NCBI GenBank assembly: GCA_016932415.1
Contig: JAFGCX010000001.1
Span: forward strand, 18,418-82,417
From: Candidatus Krumholzibacteriota bacterium
GTDB taxonomy: Bacteria; Krumholzibacteriota; Krumholzibacteriia; Krumholzibacteriales; Krumholzibacteriaceae
Reading direction: 5' to 3'
Length of the DNA stretch: 64,000 bases
Below are positions 36,809 to 45,003 of this stretch, piece by piece (position 1 is the first letter of the stretch; every line of letters begins with the position of its first letter). A program made the translations under genes and the position numbers. The notes below the pieces were generated by a model. That model did not search any database and had not been told where the DNA came from. It was given only the letters and a program-made list of their open reading frames with translations.

Positions 36809-38362
36809 TCACTCCCATTCAATAGTACTTGGAGGTTTTGAACTTATATCGTATACGACCCTGTTTACGCCGTCTACCTTGTTGATTATCTCGTTCGAGA
36901 CGCTCTGCAGAAATTCATGCGGCAACTTTGCCCAGTCCGCAGTCATTCCGTCCGTGCTCGTGACGGCTCTTAAAGCGACGGCATTCTGGTAAGTCCTTTC
37001 ATCCCCCATGACGCCGACGCTCTTTACCGGAAGAAATACCGCGAAAGCCTGCCAGACCTCATCGTACAGGCCATCTCGCTTCAGACCGTCAATGAATATC
37101 CTGTCGACCTGCCGAAGGGTCGCGAGATCTTCTCTCCTGATCTCGCCGGGAATCCTCACTGCCAGTCCCGGGCCGGGAAAGGGATGCCTCTTGATCTGGC
37201 CGTCAGGAAGCCCAAGGTATCTTCCCACTTCCCTTACCTCGTCTTTGAAAAGCATCGAAAGCGGTTCTATCAGTTCAAACTCCATATCATCCGGCAACCC
37301 TCCGACATTATGGTGCGACTTGATCGTCTCGGATGGACCCACGGTCGAACGACTCTCGATCACATCGGGATATAAAGTGCCCTGGGCAAGGAATTTGAAT
37401 GGGCCGTGTATTTTACTCTGCTGGTCGAAGATATCGATAAAGCAGTTGCCGATGATCTTCCTTTTTTTCTCAGCGTCAGTTATTCCTTCCAGCCTGCTTA
37501 AAAATTCGTCAGAGGCATCGACGAAGACAAGGTCCGCCGTCAGGTATCCTGAGAGCAGTTTCTGAACTTCCTCGGCTTCCCTGTCCCTCAGCAGACCGTT
37601 GTCTACAAAGACCGGGCAAAGCTGCCTGCCTATCGCCCTGTCGACGAGGGCTGCCATGACCGAACTGTCGACGCCACCGCTTACCGCGCAAAGCACTCTC
37701 GAATCGCCGACTTTTTCACGGATTTTCGTTATCTCGTAGTCGACATATGATTCAGAGCCCCAGTTCGGGGAACAATGGCATATCCTGAAAAGAAAGTTCC
37801 TTATGATCTCCTGTCCGAAATCGGTATGATAGACTTCCGGATGGAACTGAAGCCCGAATATCATCCCCGATTCATCCTCCATCGCGGCGATCGGGCATCC
37901 TTCTGATGAAGCAGTCGGGGAAAAACCCTCCGGAAGCGTATTTACCCTTACGCCGTGGCTCATCCATACCTTCTGGCTTTCAGGCGTCCCCTGAAAAAGG
38001 CTTGACCCGGCTCGGACATCTATGACGACAGGCCCGAATTCCCTGTGATCCGATTTTTCAACGACAGCGCCTCTCTCGAGCGATATCAGCTGCATCCCGT
38101 AACAGACGCCAAGGACGGGGATATTGAGAGAATAAATATCAGCTTTCAGTCCTGGAGCGTCTTTGTCGGCAACGTTGGCAGGCCCCCCCGACAGGATTAT
38201 TCCCGCCGGTTTTTCCGACCTGATCTCATCAATCGTCGCCGAGTTCGGCAGAATCCTCGAAAAGACATTCTCAGACCGGATCTTCCTTGCGATCAGCTGA
38301 GTATACTGCGAACCGAAATCAAGTATGACGATCGATTCTCCGCTCCAGTCCGTTTTGTCCAA
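36809..38362 (-). CDS. guaA: GuaA, GMP synthase (glutamine-hydrolysing)
   Basis: Aminates XMP to GMP. Residues 10-195 are a class I glutamine amidotransferase (GVCYGMQL with the nucleophilic Cys; GLQFHPEV with His). Residues 210-400 are the ATP-pyrophosphatase domain with SGGVDSS, followed by the dimerisation domain ending PPSTIEWE, as in most GuaA. The start is TTG at 38362, with GGAG 6 nt upstream, 9 nt after purH. Last gene of the purine operon. Confidence 0.96.
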   Translation of the reverse strand: MDKTDWSGESIVILDFGSQYTQLIARKIRSENVFSRILPNSATIDEIRSEKPAGIILSGGPANVADKDAPGLKADIYSLNIPVLGVCYGMQLISLERGAVVEKSDHREFGPVVIDVRAGSSLFQGTPESQKVWMSHGVRVNTLPEGFSPTASSEGCPIAAMEDESGMIFGLQFHPEVYHTDFGQEIIRNFLFRICHCSPNWGSESYVDYEITKIREKVGDSRVLCAVSGGVDSSVMAALVDRAIGRQLCPVFVDNGLLRDREAEEVQKLLSGYLTADLVFVDASDEFLSRLEGITDAEKKRKIIGNCFIDIFDQQSKIHGPFKFLAQGTLYPDVIESRSTVGPSETIKSHHNVGGLPDDMEFELIEPLSMLFKDEVREVGRYLGLPDGQIKRHPFPGPGLAVRIPGEIRREDLATLRQVDRIFIDGLKRDGLYDEVWQAFAVFLPVKSVGVMGDERTYQNAVALRAVTSTDGMTADWAKLPHEFLQSVSNEIINKVDGVNRVVYDISSKPPSTIEWE

Positions 38363-38371
38363 ATCATGCTC

Positions 38372-39934
38372 CTAATGTCTGAAATGTCTTCTTCCGGTAA
38401 TGACCATAGCTATACCGAGTTTCTCGGCAGCCTTGATCACTTCATCATCCCTTATCGATCCACCCGGTTGAATGATCGATGTCACTCCCGCTTCGGCAAG
38501 CTGCTCTACTCCATCCGGAAAGGGGAAAAAGGCGTCCGACCCGGCTGATGTACCCGCAATCTCCATCCCTTCCCTTCGGGCCTTGTCAACCGCGATCCTG
38601 CACGAATCTATCCTGCTCATCTGCCCGGCGCCGACCCCGACAGTCCCTTCCCTGTCGCAGATAACTATCCCGTTGGATTTCAGGTGCTTGACTATCTTCC
38701 ATGAGAGGATCAGTGCCTTTTTCTCGTTGTCAGTGGGTTTTCTTGATGTAACGTATTTCATGTCATCGAGTTCGGGAAAACCAGAGTCGCTTCTCTGGAC
38801 AAGCAACATATCTCCCGCTTCCCGGCTTGTCCATCCGCCGGTTTCTCTCTCCCACTCAGGCTCGGGAACCGTTATGAGACGCAGGTTTTTCTTCTTTTTC
38901 AATCCCTCAAGAGCGCTGTCGGTGAACCCCTTGGCAAGTATCACTTCGACAAAACCGTCTTTTGACGCGGCAGCGAGATCTTCGTCTACAACTCCGTTGA
39001 CCGATACGATCGAACCAAAAGCTGAAAGGGGATCGGTCTTTCTCGCCCTGATAAAACTTTCGTAAACGGAATCGCAGACGGCGGCGCCGCATGGATTCAT
39101 ATGTTTCAGGACGGCGCAGGAGTTTATTCCAAGGTCGACGCTGAGCAGAAAGGCGGCCCACATATCCTGGATGTTGTTAAAGGATAGTTCCTTTCCCTGA
39201 TGCTGGACAAAGCGGTGAAACTCTCCCTTCGGGTTGTCCGACAGATATAATCCGGCAGGCTGGTGCGGATTCTCTCCATACCTCAGATCGTTTATCTTTG
39301 TGTACACGGAGGTTATCTGCCCGGGAAGCGACCCTTCAGGTTCCAGACCATCGAAGAATGCAGATATTGCCGCGTCGTACGAAGCGGTATGGTGAAAAGC
39401 CTTCGAGGCGAGGCCTCTTCGCAGGTCAAGAGGCAAGGTGCCGTCATTTTTATCAAGCTGTCGGAGGATCTCACCATAGTCGGACGGATCGACGACGACC
39501 GCGACTGAATGGTAGTTCTTTCCCGCCGAACGTATCAGCGTAGGTCCCCCTATGTCGATCTGTTCGACGATCTCCTTTTCGCCAAGAGCGGGGTCGGAAA
39601 CCGCCTCCCTGAACCGGTAGAGATTCACCACTACGAGATCTATAAGTGATATCTCAAGCTCCTTCGCCTGGCTGAGATGTGCATCCTTTTCCCGGTCGGC
39701 AAGGATCCCTCCGTGGATCTTCGGATGAAGAGTCTTGACACGGCCATCCATGCATTCGGGAAATCCCGTCAGATCGCTGACCCCAACTACATCTATACCT
39801 GCTTTCCTGATGATCCCGGCAGTTCCTCCCGACGCGATTATTTCGATCCCCCTGTCGCTCAGACTCTTCGCGAACGATTCGATTCCAGTCTTGTCGGTAA
39901 CGCTGATCAGTGCCCGTCTGATTTTTCCGGTCAT
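38372..39934 (-). CDS. purH: PurH, AICAR formyltransferase / IMP cyclohydrolase
   Basis: Bifunctional enzyme for the last two steps to IMP. The N-terminal MGS-like cyclohydrolase domain (residues 1-190, SVTDKTGIESFAKSL, DGRVKTLHPKIHGG) is followed by the AICAR transformylase domain with the conserved KHMNPCGAAV and a C-terminal PGGSIRDDEVI motif. Length 520 is normal. The ATG overlaps the purC stop (TAATG). Confidence 0.96.
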   Translation of the reverse strand: MTGKIRRALISVTDKTGIESFAKSLSDRGIEIIASGGTAGIIRKAGIDVVGVSDLTGFPECMDGRVKTLHPKIHGGILADREKDAHLSQAKELEISLIDLVVVNLYRFREAVSDPALGEKEIVEQIDIGGPTLIRSAGKNYHSVAVVVDPSDYGEILRQLDKNDGTLPLDLRRGLASKAFHHTASYDAAISAFFDGLEPEGSLPGQITSVYTKINDLRYGENPHQPAGLYLSDNPKGEFHRFVQHQGKELSFNNIQDMWAAFLLSVDLGINSCAVLKHMNPCGAAVCDSVYESFIRARKTDPLSAFGSIVSVNGVVDEDLAAASKDGFVEVILAKGFTDSALEGLKKKKNLRLITVPEPEWERETGGWTSREAGDMLLVQRSDSGFPELDDMKYVTSRKPTDNEKKALILSWKIVKHLKSNGIVICDREGTVGVGAGQMSRIDSCRIAVDKARREGMEIAGTSAGSDAFFPFPDGVEQLAEAGVTSIIQPGGSIRDDEVIKAAEKLGIAMVITGRRHFRH

Positions 39935-40842
39935 TAGAAATACCTTTCGATATTCATGTCGGGAAAGAGATTCTTGACAGCCATTTTGTAACGTTCTGAA
40001 GTCTTTTGTACTATATCGACAGGCAGTTCCGGAGCAGGCGGTTCATGATCCCATCCGCTCTCGTCGAGCCAGTCCCTGACGAACTGCTTGTCCAGGCTTC
40101 TCTGCTGCCTCCCGGGCTCATATTCTTCTTTCAGCCAGAACCTCGAAGAATCGGGAGTAAGTACTTCATCGATTATCACGATCTGGTTCCCTACATATCC
40201 GAATTCAAATTTTGTGTCGGCGATTATTATCCCGTTTTCGGCGGCGAAAGCGCTTGCCTTTTTGTAGATATCGAGGCTTAAATCTTTAAGCTTGATGACA
40301 GCTTCCTCTCCGACTATCGCGGCGGCCTTTTCGATGGAGATATTCTCGTCGTGGCCTGAGTCAGCTTTGGTCGATGGGGTAAAGATTGGTTCGGGAAGCT
40401 TCTCTGAAAGCTTTAATCCATCAGGCAGCCTGATTCCGCAGACCTCGCCTGTAGCTGAATATTCCTTCCAGCCGGAACCTGATATATATCCCCGCACTAT
40501 ACATTCGAGGTCTATCCTTTTTGCTTTTTTCACGAGCATCGAGCGGCCTCCGAGCTCACTCTCGAATCGATTGAATGGATCAGGATATTCTGACACGTCG
40601 ACTGATATCATGTGGTTTGGAAGGTCCCTGAACCAGTCGAACCACGCCGCCGATATCATGTTCAGCACGGCTCCCTTTCCCGGGATCGGCGTCGGCAGGA
40701 TCGAGTCGTACGCCGATATCCTGTCCGATGCTACTATGATAAGCCTGTCGCCGAGATCGAATATATCACGGACTTTCCCCCTGTATTCAGGCTCGATTTC
40801 GTGGAACTCCACCTTTTTACCTTTGTATTTTTCGTCATTCAT
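39934..40842 (-). CDS. purC: PurC, SAICAR synthetase
   Basis: Adds aspartate to CAIR in purine synthesis. Signatures: GKVRDIFDLGDRLIIVASDRISAYD near the N-terminus, and LSLDIYKKA and IIADTKFEFG. The 302-residue length is of the longer form found in yeast and many bacteria, against about 237 in E. coli. It overlaps purN by 8 nt and purH by 1 nt. Confidence 0.95.
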   Translation of the reverse strand: MNDEKYKGKKVEFHEIEPEYRGKVRDIFDLGDRLIIVASDRISAYDSILPTPIPGKGAVLNMISAAWFDWFRDLPNHMISVDVSEYPDPFNRFESELGGRSMLVKKAKRIDLECIVRGYISGSGWKEYSATGEVCGIRLPDGLKLSEKLPEPIFTPSTKADSGHDENISIEKAAAIVGEEAVIKLKDLSLDIYKKASAFAAENGIIIADTKFEFGYVGNQIVIIDEVLTPDSSRFWLKEEYEPGRQQRSLDKQFVRDWLDESGWDHEPPAPELPVDIVQKTSERYKMAVKNLFPDMNIERYF

Positions 40843-41458
40843 CTTTGATTATCACTTTCCTTCCATCGATTCTGATCCTGCCCTCAGCGAATGCTTTGAC
40901 CGCTTCCGAATAGGCTAAGTGTTCCTGCGCGAGGATCCTTTCGCTCAGGGATTCACCTGTATCGCTTTCAAGTACCGGAACAGTCTTCTGAAAAATTATA
41001 GGTCCGGTATCGACACCCTTGTCGACAAAATGGACCGTACAGCCGCTTACCTTAACCCCATATTCGATCGCCTGCTTTTGTCCATCGAGACCTTTGAAAC
41101 TGGGCAATATCGAAGGATGGATATTGAGCATCCTGCCGGAGTATTCATCTAGCAGCTTCCCCTTGACGATCCTCATGAATCCCGCGAGGCAGATCAGTCC
41201 AACTCCACGTTCATCGCAGAGCCTGAAGATCGTCTCGCTGCTTTCCCGGCTCATTGATCCCCTGCTACTCCCGCAATTGACAGTTTCAGAGTCGATTGCG
41301 AACCTTTCAGCAATCGCCATAGCTCCGGCATCGGCATTGTCCACAATCAGCAGAGCTATCACCGCTGGAAAATCCGGTGACTGGCATGAAGTCGCCAGGG
41401 CTTCGAAATTGCTTCCTCTTCCCGATGCCATCACTGCTATCTTCAATTTTTCAGCCAT
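40835..41458 (-). CDS. purN: PurN, phosphoribosylglycinamide formyltransferase
   Basis: Formyl-THF-dependent GAR transformylase. The motifs ASGRGSNFEAL, LAGFMRIV and NIHPSILPSFKG (catalytic Asn and His) and the later GVDTGPII are intact. Length 207 is normal. GGTGG precedes the ATG. It is the first gene of the operon purN-purC-purH-guaA; the other early purine genes are not here. Confidence 0.95.
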   Translation of the reverse strand: MAEKLKIAVMASGRGSNFEALATSCQSPDFPAVIALLIVDNADAGAMAIAERFAIDSETVNCGSSRGSMSRESSETIFRLCDERGVGLICLAGFMRIVKGKLLDEYSGRMLNIHPSILPSFKGLDGQKQAIEYGVKVSGCTVHFVDKGVDTGPIIFQKTVPVLESDTGESLSERILAQEHLAYSEAVKAFAEGRIRIDGRKVIIKDE

Positions 41459-41504
41459 ATTCCCACCTTCGGCATCCGCGGAATAAGCGATCGGGACGTC
41501 ATAA

Positions 41505-41530
41505 ATTTAAAAAAAGGCCAGCTGGCCGGT
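41505..41530 (-). terminator. Hairpin with T7 tract between comEC and purN
   Basis: The palindrome GGCCAGCTGGCC (41516-41527) is followed on the minus strand by seven T (41515-41509). It can end the comEC transcript, but because a promoter-like pair lies just upstream (41544-41572) it could also act within a purN leader. Confidence 0.55.
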
Positions 41531-41543
41531 TAAACACAGTTGC

Positions 41544-41572
41544 ATATTATCCCGCCTTCCATTTCAAGTCAA
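41544..41572 (-). promoter_or_regulatory. Candidate sigma-70 promoter upstream of purN
   Basis: Minus strand: TTGACT (41567-41572), 17-bp spacer, TAATAT (41544-41549). A transcript would start near 41537 and meet the hairpin-T7 element only about 10 nt later. The surrounding 100 bp is the most AT-rich non-coding stretch I noticed in the window. Confidence 0.45.
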
Positions 41573-41674
41573 GAATCTATATTTTAATTATTCGGCGAGT
41601 ATCATTCAGAACAGCTTAATATAATAGTTTATGTTATTACTTTAATATCTTGTCATAAATAATATTATAAGGTT

Positions 41675-43486
41675 TTATTGTTTAATGCTGAACGATATCC
41701 CCGAATCCTCTACTGAAAGCCTCTCTCCTTTTTTCAGTGGAAACAAAGAAGGCGGCGCTATCTCGATCATGGCGTTATTCCCCCTTAGAACAATGAAAGA
41801 ATCGACTGCGGAGACCTTCAGGTCTTCTTTCGACCCCTTTCGCGTCATAGGCCTGATCGTCCCTTCCAAATATGGACTGCAGAATATCTCCCGAACCTTC
41901 ATCCTGCGAAGAAGCAGATCCAATCCCCGCGGATCTGCCAGTGATCCGGGTGTATATATTACGATATCAATCGCCGGCACCCCCCTTTTCCATAGATCTG
42001 TCATATAGCGCTCGGCTGAGCGGAATGTGATCTTTTTTTCAATGATGATCATCCTCTTTTCTCCGAAACACTCGATCACTCCATCATCTGCTTTGACCAG
42101 CGAGGATCCTCCATGGGATGATGAGAGCGGGTTTATGGCCCTGCCTCCCATCGCTCCGGCTGCCACAGAGAAAGTGAAAGAGAAGATCGAGAGGATAACG
42201 ATCCCCTTTTTTCCGCCTGATCTCTTTTTCAATGAAAGGATCAGAAAAATCACTCCCGCGGCAAAGGTGGAGGGCTCGATGCTTCCTCTGATAATCGCGT
42301 GGCGCCCAACGCTGGATAGAAAAGAGGGCGTCTCGGTCATTATCCTGGAAAGGTATCCGATCAGAGGCACAACCGTATACCGGGAAAGGGCCGGAGGCAG
42401 AATTATGAGAAGAAGCCCCAGGTGCAATATTGCCGTTACGGGAAGGATTAGGAGAAGATTCGCCGCGACGGATATCAAGGGGATTCTTCCGAAATATTCA
42501 AGTATCAATGGAAGGGTAAATATCTGTATCGAAATCGTGATCGTCACTGCCGAAAACAGATATTTTATACAGTTCTTTTTCATTACCGCGGGAAGATATC
42601 TTTCAGTGATCTGCAGCGCCGGAAAAGCGATAAATGCTATAGCCGATACGGCCATAAAGGAAAGCTGGTATCCCGTGCTCAGTATCAATTCCGGTTTTAC
42701 CGTTAAAAGCAGAAAAGACCCTGTTATCAGGGCATCGTCGAGAGTGCATTTGATCCCTGAATATCTGAATATCCTGAAAGAAGCGAACAGCGAGAAGGCT
42801 CTGAGAAGCGAATGCGGACAGCCAGCAAGGACAACGTAAGCGGCCAGAGCGGTGAAAAGGGCAATTTCCCTGGCCGGCCTCGACCTGAGACAGATCCTCA
42901 GGATAAATGAGAAGGAGATCGTGATGATACCGAGATGCAGTCCACTCAAAGCGAGAAAATGCGATATCCCGATGAACCGGTATTCCTCCAGCAGACTGTA
43001 TTCGACAGCTCTTCTCTCAGCAAGAAGAAGGGTTCTCAGCAACTGCCTCGCTTTTGTGTCCAGGTGAGGATGATCGATCCTTCCGCTTAAAATTTTTCTT
43101 GCGCGGGATATCGATCGCTCGATCCCGCTGAGTGTTCCGGCATTCTCCAACCATCCATCGGTATCTTTCGATCCCGCTGCCTCAATGACTTTATCGGCCC
43201 TGAATGTTTCTTCCGGTCTCGTATGCCCCGCGGCGGAAAAGAGCGATATGGTATCAGAAGCTGAAAAGACTATCAGTGATGTGGATGATATGATTATAAA
43301 ATCTCTCGCGAGCCTCGTCCTGATACCGACTGGTCCCGCCGCCGCGTCGATGGCAAAGAGGATATCTGTAAAAGGCTTTTTCCTGAATTGATCGATTACT
43401 AGTAAAACTGAAAAGTAAAATGCTGATAACGCGCTGCCGGAAAAAAAGATACCGGCAATAAAAAATACGGCCCACCACCTTACCAT
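41675..43486 (-). CDS. ComEC/Rec2-family membrane protein
   Basis: Polytopic inner-membrane protein related to the DNA-uptake channel ComEC. The competence domain carries the family motif HFLALSGLHLGII near residue 180 and about eight to ten membrane helices. The N-terminal OB-fold is short. The C-terminal ~130 residues fall where ComEC has a metallo-beta-lactamase domain but show no HxHxDH, so nuclease activity looks lost. The ATG at 43486 has GGGGAGG at good spacing. No comEA or other competence genes are near. It may still transport DNA, or be a derived paralogue. Confidence 0.75.
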   Translation of the reverse strand: MVRWWAVFFIAGIFFSGSALSAFYFSVLLVIDQFRKKPFTDILFAIDAAAGPVGIRTRLARDFIIISSTSLIVFSASDTISLFSAAGHTRPEETFRADKVIEAAGSKDTDGWLENAGTLSGIERSISRARKILSGRIDHPHLDTKARQLLRTLLLAERRAVEYSLLEEYRFIGISHFLALSGLHLGIITISFSFILRICLRSRPAREIALFTALAAYVVLAGCPHSLLRAFSLFASFRIFRYSGIKCTLDDALITGSFLLLTVKPELILSTGYQLSFMAVSAIAFIAFPALQITERYLPAVMKKNCIKYLFSAVTITISIQIFTLPLILEYFGRIPLISVAANLLLILPVTAILHLGLLLIILPPALSRYTVVPLIGYLSRIMTETPSFLSSVGRHAIIRGSIEPSTFAAGVIFLILSLKKRSGGKKGIVILSIFSFTFSVAAGAMGGRAINPLSSSHGGSSLVKADDGVIECFGEKRMIIIEKKITFRSAERYMTDLWKRGVPAIDIVIYTPGSLADPRGLDLLLRRMKVREIFCSPYLEGTIRPMTRKGSKEDLKVSAVDSFIVLRGNNAMIEIAPPSLFPLKKGERLSVEDSGISFSIKQ

Positions 43487-43536
43487 CTTCATCCTCCCCG
43501 GCCATATCCAGACAGTTTTTTGTTCTTAAGATTCTT

Positions 43537-44853
43537 CTAGTCCCTTTCCGTGTCTCCCCTGTAAAACCTTATCATATTCTTACCCAGTTGCTTTGCTTCA
43601 AGAAGCATCTGATCGGCTTTCCTGAAGAGTTCTTTCTCGTTTTCGGCATCCCTGGGATATACGCAACCGCCTATCGAAAGAGTTATCTTTACGGCTGATC
43701 CGTCTTCAAGCTTCATCCTCGTCTTTTCGATGACCTCCCTTATCCTTTCAGCGGTCCTTTCCGCGGCTTCCATGTCAGCGCCAGGAAGAAGGGCGACAAA
43801 CTCTTCTCCGCCGAATCTGAAGAAAAGGTCGATTTTTCTAAGATGCCCTCGAACCGTCGTGGCGACTGTCTTCAATACCCGGTCTCCGATATCGTGCCCG
43901 TATAGATCGTTGAAACGCTTGAAATCATCAATATCCATGATAAGGAATCCGAGTGATTTTCTGTTTCGGGACGCTCTTTCCATCTCGAGCGAGAGCTGCG
44001 ACTCATAGAAATTGCGGTTATATACTCCTGTCAGCCTGTCTATCGAGACTCTTTCCTCAAGATGATTGTTGTTTTCGATCAATTTTACTATACTCCGGCC
44101 AAGGAGGTAGCAGTTATACAGGCTTTCATTTCCGGGATATTCCCTTCCATGGACATCCAGCTGCATCAGGCCGAATCTTCTTCCGCCCCTCTGGAGGGGG
44201 ATCAGTACGATATAGATCGATTGGGGATCGGTCTTGAAAAGGTTCTTTTCAGGAGTGATCTCCTCCTTTTTTACTTCCGTGTGTATCCTTCCATTATTCA
44301 CCGCTCTTCTGTACGGTGAATCGGATACCAGTTTGTTCCATGATACCAGCCGGATACTGTCGCTTTCCCGGAGACCTGATTTGGATGATTGATCGAATAT
44401 GGCGATGCGGGCGTTCAGATCGCTTCTTATGCCTTTTACCATATCGAGAAGGCTTTCCACCCGTTCACTGAGGGTACCGCCTGATTCATCAAGTGACATG
44501 GAGGATATTATACCCTCAAAGACTGAAGAGACTATGCCCTTTTCCGGTTTTTCGGCCACCGCGTCGAGCGAGACCCATTCAGTCTCAGCCATTTCAAGAG
44601 TATACCTTGCTTTCCCGTCTTTCCGGATATACGACAGGGTTACTCTGCCGCTATCGTGATGAGGCCTGTCTCTCGAGAAATCACCGAGAAGGACAAGCTC
44701 TTCCATCGCGAGGAAAGCCTCCTTTATCATCTTTGACCTGTCATTGCTGGTCAGGGCGTCGAGTATCCCTTCTATCCTGTTCGAGGACAGAAGATACCTC
44801 GGGATAAGACTGGCAAGAAGATACTGATAATCTTTTTCAAAACGAGGATGCAT
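43537..44853 (-). CDS. Diguanylate cyclase with GGDEF domain
   Basis: Makes c-di-GMP from two GTP. The C-terminal GGDEF domain begins DRLTGVYNRNFYESQL and has an active-site RFGGEEF and, five residues upstream, an RKID I-site for product inhibition. The N-terminal ~270 residues lack membrane segments; residues about 130-270 look GAF-like (IYIVLIPLQRGGRRFGLMQLDV). It is therefore a soluble sensor cyclase. Start chosen at the ATG at 44853; an in-frame GTG at 44871 is possible. It is transcribed divergently from mltD and could feed the PilZ protein at 60 kb. Confidence 0.88.
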   Translation of the reverse strand: MHPRFEKDYQYLLASLIPRYLLSSNRIEGILDALTSNDRSKMIKEAFLAMEELVLLGDFSRDRPHHDSGRVTLSYIRKDGKARYTLEMAETEWVSLDAVAEKPEKGIVSSVFEGIISSMSLDESGGTLSERVESLLDMVKGIRSDLNARIAIFDQSSKSGLRESDSIRLVSWNKLVSDSPYRRAVNNGRIHTEVKKEEITPEKNLFKTDPQSIYIVLIPLQRGGRRFGLMQLDVHGREYPGNESLYNCYLLGRSIVKLIENNNHLEERVSIDRLTGVYNRNFYESQLSLEMERASRNRKSLGFLIMDIDDFKRFNDLYGHDIGDRVLKTVATTVRGHLRKIDLFFRFGGEEFVALLPGADMEAAERTAERIREVIEKTRMKLEDGSAVKITLSIGGCVYPRDAENEKELFRKADQMLLEAKQLGKNMIRFYRGDTERD

Positions 44854-44900
44854 TATTCTACTCGCAAGCACTGATGTTTTAGCTAACGTATCCTTTGTTT

Positions 44901-44930
44901 ATTATATCATTAAATCTGACGTTTTTCCAA
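44901..44930 (-). promoter_or_regulatory. Candidate promoter of the diguanylate cyclase gene
   Basis: Minus strand: TTGGAA (44925-44930), 18-bp spacer, perfect TATAAT (44901-44906) preceded by TGA, an extended -10. Start of transcription near 44895. Confidence 0.6.
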
Positions 44931-44949
44931 GAATATCGAAGACCTTTAC

Positions 44950-44978
44950 TTGAATAATACCGGGATATTGGATATATT
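44950..44978 (+). promoter_or_regulatory. Candidate promoter of mltD
   Basis: Plus strand: TTGAAT (44950-44955), 17-bp spacer, TATATT (44973-44978). The predicted start near 44985 excludes any coding start upstream of it and supports the ATG at 45004. Confidence 0.6.
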
Positions 44979-45003
44979 CCCCAATAAAGGTGAGGAATCT
45001 ATT

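Noticed and set aside
41610-41645. dif-like sequence with TTATGTTA near the end of comEC
   Set aside because: The arms are separated by 4 instead of 6 bp and the XerC-side arm does not match known dif sites; the area is simply AT-rich.
41459-41674. Purine riboswitch or PurR box before purN
   Set aside because: No conserved purine-aptamer core and no ACGCAAACG-type operator.
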